Assembly (NCBI GenBank): GCA_003157445.1
Contig: PMJN01000469.1
Coordinates: forward strand, 1-9,188
Source of the DNA: Micrococcales bacterium
GTDB lineage: Bacteria; Actinomycetota; Actinomycetes; Actinomycetales; Dermatophilaceae
DNA length: 9,188 nucleotides
Reading direction: 5' to 3'
Positions 5,707-9,188 of this stretch are shown piece after piece. A model generated the notes under the pieces. The model saw only the letters and a list, made by a program, of their open reading frames with translations. It was not told the origin of the DNA and did no database searches. Within the stretch, counting starts at the first letter, position 1. The number at the start of each line of letters is the position of its first letter. The position numbers and the translations under genes were made by a program.

Positions 5707-5919
5707 CTAGCTTGGGTTCTCAAGTGCCCAAGTGAAGCTTTCGATGATGTCGTTCGCCTGCGCGATCTGACCGTCGATATTGTTGAGAACGAAGTCTCGA
5801 GTCTCCTGAGCAGCGTCCGCCAATTGGGCGAACGCTGCTTCTCTTTTCCCCGCGAGAAGCACTAGGTCCGCCTCAGCCTTGATGATCCCATCCTTAAACA
5901 TTTGCGTGTTGTCTGGCAT
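5707..5919 (-). CDS. Small helical protein B of a two-gene unit
   Basis: A 70-residue, almost wholly alpha-helical acidic protein of unknown function. I start it at the ATG at 5919, because AGGA (5925-5928) lies five bases upstream; the in-frame TTG at 5943 would add eight residues but has no ribosome binding site. Helix 1 runs from about residue 5 to 45 (KDGIIKAEADLVLLAGKREA, then AFAQLADAAQETRDFVL). A bend at NNIDG leads to helix 2 (QIAQANDIIESFTWAL). It has no Cys, no signal peptide and no membrane helix. Size and helical-hairpin form recall WXG100/ESX-type or LXG-associated helper proteins, but the WXG motif is absent; the single Trp is at 64, near the end. It follows protein A on the same strand after 78 bases, so co-expression and a heteromeric complex are likely. 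Confidence 0.65.
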   Translation of the reverse strand: MPDNTQMFKDGIIKAEADLVLLAGKREAAFAQLADAAQETRDFVLNNIDGQIAQANDIIESFTWALENPS

Positions 5920-5997
5920 TTCGGTCCTACTCTCTTCGATCAAGACGTTGGCTCAGGGTCGTGCGCGGAGCAGGCTTGTTGCCAGCCATGAGGACGG

Positions 5998-6231
5998 TCA
6001 GACGGCGCGCTCGACGCTTCGGAGCGCCTCCTTGTACTTGATTAGCGCGCGGTCGACCTCCTTGGCGGCATTTGTGACCTGCGAGTAGGAACTGGAGTAC
6101 GCCCGTTCCGAGGTGAAGCCACTCCCGAGGTTCTTCAGGTTGTTCAAAACGCTCTGCATCTCTCGCTGAGCGGAGTCGACCTTCGCGGATCCTTGGCTAG
6201 CGATCTGCCTGACCTTGCTGATTTCGGCCAC
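5998..6231 (-). CDS. Small helical protein A of a two-gene unit
   Basis: A 77-residue protein of unknown function, first of the minus-strand pair. The GTG start is supported by GGGGGAG (6239-6245 read on the minus strand) seven bases upstream. The sequence predicts a helical hairpin: helix 1 about residues 3-34 (EISKVRQIASQGSAKVDSAQ, then REMQSVLNNLK), a flexible centre NLGSGFTSERAYSSS (34-48), and helix 2 about 50-75 (SQVTNAAKEVDRALIKYKEA, then LRSVER). This two-helix form with a glycine-containing turn is shared by WXG100-superfamily proteins, but the turn has no Trp, so membership is not claimed. There is no signal peptide or membrane segment. No type VII secretion component is in the window. 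Structural partner, phage-like or secretion-related roles are all open. Confidence 0.66.
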   Translation of the reverse strand: MAEISKVRQIASQGSAKVDSAQREMQSVLNNLKNLGSGFTSERAYSSSYSQVTNAAKEVDRALIKYKEALRSVERAV

Positions 6232-6567
6232 AATCTATCTCCCCCGCAGTAGGCGCTTCCACGAAACTTCTCGTCTCGTGCTTGCAACGTAATCTGTCGA
6301 CGTTGGATGCGCGCGCTCAACCATGGAACCGAGGCCTTGTCCAGTCTCGCAAGGCAGTCGCGACCCCCAGGACCCTCACTCGGGCGCGCCGACCTGCCGG
6401 TGTCTGAACCAGGTACTGAGCTGACCGGACACGGATCCGCTTGCGAAACTCGGATGGCCATTTTGCGGTAGGCCTTCAGAGGCTCCGAACTGCCCCGTAG
6501 CCCGTTCGGACTAGACTACGGGACCGCCAATGGCGGCGATGAGTGGTGGCCACATGCTCGCTGACCG
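6232..6567. other. Gap of about 330 bases between the helical pair and MurJ
   Basis: Other than the ribosome binding site of protein A and the two hairpins just after the MurJ stop, I see no feature here. The minus-strand frame through 6144-6461 overlaps protein A in another frame and has no recognisable motif. The promoter of the helical pair should lie here, but no clear -35/-10 pair was found. Confidence 0.4.
6494..6536 (-). terminator. Tandem hairpins downstream of MurJ
   Basis: Reading from the MurJ stop on the minus strand, the first hairpin is CCGCC-ATT-GGCGG (6536-6524), 31 bases after the TAA. It is followed at once by CCCGTAG/CTACGGG (6522-6494) with a 15-base loop. Both stems are perfect. 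Neither has a T-run, which fits the tail-less terminators often predicted in actinobacteria; function is inferred from position. Confidence 0.45.
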
Positions 6568-8265
6568 TTAGAAGGACGGACCGTTCTGGTGGGTGGCGGC
6601 GGCCCGGTTTGTCCGCCATGACCACTTCGCCTCGTCCACGCCCAGGAGCAACAAGACGGTGCCGTAGATGACGACGTCGGCCACAGATGCTAGGGCGACG
6701 ACGATGGCTGCTCCGGTCCAGTTTGTGGGTAGCTGAGGTGTCAGGGTCGCGGCGGTACCGGCAGCCGTTGCAGCCCCAACCAGTCCGGCGGCTGTCATCC
6801 GGCCCAGGGCACCGATCGTGGAGTGCGGGGTCCCGCTATGGGATTCAGGGCGGGTATCACGCGAGGATCCGAGTTGTCGGCGCAGAAGAAGGGTGGTGAC
6901 CGCGGCACCAACCCAGTAGGCGATGACGAGGCCGGCGGCCAGTCCGTAGATTCGGTTGTGGGCAGGCAGTGTCACAGATGCGGCGACGTCGACCAAGACC
7001 AAAGTGGTCGAGACGATGACTTGGACCAGAGCTGGGGTCTTGGTGTCGCTGCGGGCGTAGAAGGCCCGCGACTGCAGTTGGTAGATGCTGAAAGGCAGCA
7101 GGCCTAGGGCGAACACGGCCAGGACGCTTCCGATCTGGTCGGCCTGGGCGGTTGTGGTCCGGCCATGCGCGAACAGAGCGACCGCCACGGGCTGGCCGAG
7201 GACGACGAGTCCTAGTGCGGCGGGGATGATGAACACAGCGCTCAGTCGCACCCCTCGATCGAGATCATGGCGCATCAGGTCTAGTCGTCCGTCCACGGCG
7301 TGGCGTGACATTCGCGGTAGCAAGGCGGTGATCATCGATACGGCGACCACCGCGTACGGGAACTGCCAGACCGTCAAGGCGGTGACGTACTGCGGCAATT
7401 GGTCGACACCAGTGGCGAGCCGGGTGAGGATCAGGAACGCCAGTTGGGTCGCTGCGACATAGACGAAAGTCCATGCGGCGAGCCGGCCGAGGCGACGTAG
7501 TCCCATTCCCTGCAGGTCCAGCTGGATTCGCCAGCGGAAGCCACTCGCACGCAGCGACGGCAGCAGCGCGGCCGTCATCGCCACAACGCCCATGGTCGTA
7601 CCGACACCCAGGACCAGCCGTTGAGAGATCGACAGGCTTGCCGGAGTGGCGGCCTGCGGGCCGGGAGCAATCGTGAACAGTGCAAGGGTGGTGATGACGA
7701 CCACGTTGTTGAATACGGGCGCCCACACGGGCGCGGCGAACCTTCCTCGAGTGTTCAGGATGGCGCCAACAATGGCGGACACCCCGTAGAACAGGATCTG
7801 CGGTAAGAAGAACCGCGCCCAGGCAACAGCCAGGTCCAGTTGTGCGGGATCGGTGGTTGTGGAGTACAGCCGCACCAGCGTGGGGGCGGCCACCATCGCC
7901 AGCGCCGTCAAGCCGGTCAAAGCCAGCAGGACCAAGGTGAGGAGCCGTTGAGCGTAGGCCTCGTCCTCGTTCTTGGCTCGGGCCTGAACGAGAACAGGCA
8001 CCAGCGTCGCGGTCAGGACTCCGCCCCAGAGCAGGTCGTACAGACTGTTCGGCAGCGCGTTGGACACTTCGAACGCCTGTCGCACGCCGCCGACACCCAG
8101 CACCGCGACCAGCGTTGCGGTGCGCAGGAACCCGGTGATGCGGGAGGCAACTGTCCCGACCGCCATCGTCCGGGTGTCCCGTGCCAGACCGCGCGGGCTT
8201 GCGGTCGTGACGTTGGGCTGGTTGATACCCGACGGGCTACAGACCACGGACCGGAGGAGCGTCAC
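6568..8265 (-). CDS. murJ: MurJ/MviN-family lipid II flippase
   Basis: A 565-residue polytopic membrane protein of the MurJ branch of the MOP exporter superfamily, which flips the peptidoglycan precursor lipid II across the cytoplasmic membrane. The N-terminal signature SRITGFLRTATLVAVLG carries two arginines (42 and 48) that line up with the functionally important R18 and R24 of E. coli MurJ. AFEVSNALPNSLYDLL and LVPVLVQARA follow, as in the family, and the rest alternates about 14 hydrophobic helices with short loops. Asp39 of E. coli corresponds to Gln here, a position that is also not Asp in mycobacterial homologues I recall. The protein ends soon after the last helix and lacks the long pseudokinase extension of mycobacterial MviN, so it may be a short-form paralogue. 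The GTG at 8265 gives a 33-residue lead-in and no good Shine-Dalgarno, so the exact start is uncertain. The gene lies downstream of the glutaredoxin gene on the same strand. Confidence 0.9.
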   Translation of the reverse strand: MTLLRSVVCSPSGINQPNVTTASPRGLARDTRTMAVGTVASRITGFLRTATLVAVLGVGGVRQAFEVSNALPNSLYDLLWGGVLTATLVPVLVQARAKNEDEAYAQRLLTLVLLALTGLTALAMVAAPTLVRLYSTTTDPAQLDLAVAWARFFLPQILFYGVSAIVGAILNTRGRFAAPVWAPVFNNVVVITTLALFTIAPGPQAATPASLSISQRLVLGVGTTMGVVAMTAALLPSLRASGFRWRIQLDLQGMGLRRLGRLAAWTFVYVAATQLAFLILTRLATGVDQLPQYVTALTVWQFPYAVVAVSMITALLPRMSRHAVDGRLDLMRHDLDRGVRLSAVFIIPAALGLVVLGQPVAVALFAHGRTTTAQADQIGSVLAVFALGLLPFSIYQLQSRAFYARSDTKTPALVQVIVSTTLVLVDVAASVTLPAHNRIYGLAAGLVIAYWVGAAVTTLLLRRQLGSSRDTRPESHSGTPHSTIGALGRMTAAGLVGAATAAGTAATLTPQLPTNWTGAAIVVALASVADVVIYGTVLLLLGVDEAKWSWRTNRAAATHQNGPSF

Positions 8266-8378
8266 CGATCTACTTCAAGGGTCCAACCGCAGCGTCGAAA
8301 GCGGATCCACGACCGGGCGAGCTCGGCGCCTCAGTCTGGGTCCGCGTGACCGGCGACTGAGAGCGGTTATGCGGTCGC

Positions 8379-8825
8379 TCAGCCCTCCTGTAACGCCCGG
8401 CGCACCCACCCGACCTCCGGATTGGTACGCACCTTGTTCTCAGCGACGACGGTCGGGACCGTCTCGTTGCCGTCATTGACTCCGCGGACGAAGGCAGCCG
8501 CATCCTCGTCGGCCCAGATATCGACCCAGGTAGCGCGTCGGGCCAGCCGGCCGAGCGACCAGCGCAGCCGCAGGCAGTACATACAGCCGGGACGCCAGTA
8601 GACGACGATGCCGCCCCCGGCTCCTGCGGGCTCGTCCACCACCCGCCCCGAGGGTGAACGCGGGAACGCCGCCGGCGACACGACCCAGGCGATGAGCCCG
8701 AGAACCGCGATCGCCAGCACGGCCGGCAGTGGCCGCCCCTGTGCGGAAAACAGGATTCCCTCGACCAGTCCCACACCGCCCATGGCAGCCGAGAGCAGCC
8801 ATGCCCCGAGTAGCCTGCGCGGCAT
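8379..8825 (-). CDS. Membrane-anchored glutaredoxin-like (mycoredoxin-type) protein
   Basis: A thiol-disulfide oxidoreductase of the actinobacterial glutaredoxin-like group. With the ATG at 8825 it has 148 residues. Two hydrophobic helices (about 5-27 and 33-52) come first, then a Pro/Gly/Ser-rich linker. The redox domain starts at IVVYWRPGCMYCLRLRWSLG with the C81-x-x-C84 active site, and DGNETVPTVV supplies the cis-Pro (124) of the thioredoxin fold. Domain order and the VNDGNETVPTVV motif match actinobacterial membrane-tethered glutaredoxin-like proteins. By the positive-inside rule the catalytic domain probably faces the cytoplasm, where mycothiol would be the reductant. I prefer the ATG at 8825 because GGAGG lies four bases upstream; the longer frame to 8870 contains that site within its own codons. 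It precedes MurJ by about 113 bases on the same strand, so co-transcription is plausible. Confidence 0.85.
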   Translation of the reverse strand: MPRRLLGAWLLSAAMGGVGLVEGILFSAQGRPLPAVLAIAVLGLIAWVVSPAAFPRSPSGRVVDEPAGAGGGIVVYWRPGCMYCLRLRWSLGRLARRATWVDIWADEDAAAFVRGVNDGNETVPTVVAENKVRTNPEVGWVRRALQEG

Positions 8826-9116
8826 AAACCCTCCGGTCATCCGGTGTCGAGAATCACGGATCGCTACCAAGGCTCGACCATACCGTCGACTCGCGTCCCG
8901 TGGGAGCGCCCGGCTCGGCGCCGGCAGTCGTAAGTCAGCCCGACCGTGCCGGCGAACCGCTAGGATCCGCGTGCGGGCACTCTATGCCGTACCTACGTAT
9001 GGTGGTACCTAGGCGCGGCGGTATATCTACGTGTGACGGTACCTACGTGTGTGGGTCGCCGTCGAGAAGCAGGTGTCAACGGCACCACTGTCCGAGTTGA
9101 TTTTCTTGGAGGCATC
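8826..9116. other. Intergenic region upstream of the glutaredoxin gene
   Basis: No gene is recognised between the glutaredoxin start and the short ORF at 9117. The minus-strand TATGGT (8882-8877) could be a -10 box for the glutaredoxin gene, but no -35 matches. The right half contains the tandem repeats at 8989-9054. If a gene starts beyond the right edge on the plus strand, this is a divergent promoter region. Confidence 0.4.
8989..9054. repeat. Four degenerate ~16-base tandem repeats
   Basis: Units start at 8989 (GTACCTACGTATGGTG), 9005 (GTACCTAGGCGCGGCG), 9021 (GTATATCTACGTGTGACG) and 9039 (GTACCTACGTGTGTGG), with steps of 16, 16 and 18 bases. The core is GTACCTACGTGTG; the third copy carries a two-base insertion and the second diverges after CCTA. 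Direct repeats at about 1.5 helical turns upstream of a possible gene suit cooperative binding of a regulator, or iterons. Spread by simple duplication is the alternative. Confidence 0.55.
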
Positions 9117-9161
9117 GTGCATACCCTGGACGCGCAAAGGCGAATAGGCAAGAACGAATAG
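9117..9161 (+). CDS. Possible 14-codon leader peptide
   Basis: GTG at 9117 is preceded by GGAGG (9108-9112) at four bases and encodes 14 residues (HTLDAQRRIGKNE after the start) before TAG at 9159-9161. The ORF overlaps the left arms of a nested inverted repeat, and the stop lies in its loop. This is the arrangement expected of a translated leader that controls folding of the mRNA. No run of one amino acid is present to suggest classical amino-acid attenuation. The competing reading is that TTGATT (9097-9102) and TACCCT (9122-9127) form a promoter with a 19-base spacer, in which case the ORF is not translated. Confidence 0.25.
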   Translation: MHTLDAQRRIGKNE

Positions 9162-9183
9162 ACCACAAGCGTTCTTCGCGTCC
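9128..9183 (+). promoter_or_regulatory. Nested inverted repeat at the right edge
   Basis: AAGAACG (9150-9156) pairs perfectly with CGTTCTT (9170-9176) around a 13-base loop. Directly after it CGCGTCC (9177-9183) pairs perfectly with GGACGCG (9128-9134), leaving a 15-base bulge on the left side only. Fourteen base pairs in two coaxial stems are unlikely by chance in 56 bases. No T-run follows within the window, so it is more likely a leader structure or an operator than an intrinsic terminator. The gene it would control is not in view. Confidence 0.45.
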
Positions 9184-9188
9184 GGGGG

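Noticed and set aside
6144..6461. Minus-strand frame of 105 codons upstream of the helical pair
   Set aside because: Overlaps protein A in another frame; Arg/Ser-rich and motif-free.
7840..8349. Plus-strand frame of 169 codons inside MurJ
   Set aside because: Antisense shadow, Gln/Arg/Gly-rich with no domain.

Overview
The window is GC-rich, with GTG and TTG starts beside ATG, a TANNNT -10 box placed for leaderless translation, and proteins of actinobacterial type: a MurJ-type lipid II flippase, a membrane-anchored mycoredoxin-like glutaredoxin and a chloramphenicol phosphotransferase homologue. The source is very probably an actinomycete. The sequence does not fix the genus.

Layout. Bases 1-1651 hold most of a secreted alkaline-phosphatase-superfamily hydrolase, cut at the left edge and followed by a strong intrinsic terminator. 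Bases 1710-6560 are sparsely coding and look like a worn accessory region. They contain a two-helix membrane protein (2061), a chloramphenicol phosphotransferase-like kinase (2923), a dead helix-turn-helix gene beside a scrap of IS110-type transposase (3534-4028), the 3' tail of a truncated plus-strand gene followed by a 37-residue six-cysteine ORF with a near-perfect Shine-Dalgarno (4039-4284), a conserved-looking 141-residue protein of unknown function (4492), and a minus-strand pair of small helical proteins (5707-6231). Bases 6568-8825 are a denser minus-strand block: a glutaredoxin-like gene followed by a MurJ flippase gene. The last 360 bases have no complete large gene. They hold four degenerate copies of a ~16-base tandem repeat and a nested inverted repeat overlapping a 14-codon ORF, which may be the 5' leader of a gene beyond the right edge.

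How the genes may work together. The only clear functional neighbourhoods are glutaredoxin-MurJ (same strand, about 113 bases apart; thiol redox beside cell-wall precursor transport) and the two helical proteins (same strand, 78 bases apart, one likely transcript, perhaps a heterodimer). The kinase stands alone and could be a resistance or metabolite-phosphorylating enzyme. The six-cysteine ORF, the 141-residue protein and the helical pair have no recognised function and are the best candidates for new biology. I saw no CRISPR array, rRNA, tRNA or complete insertion sequence.
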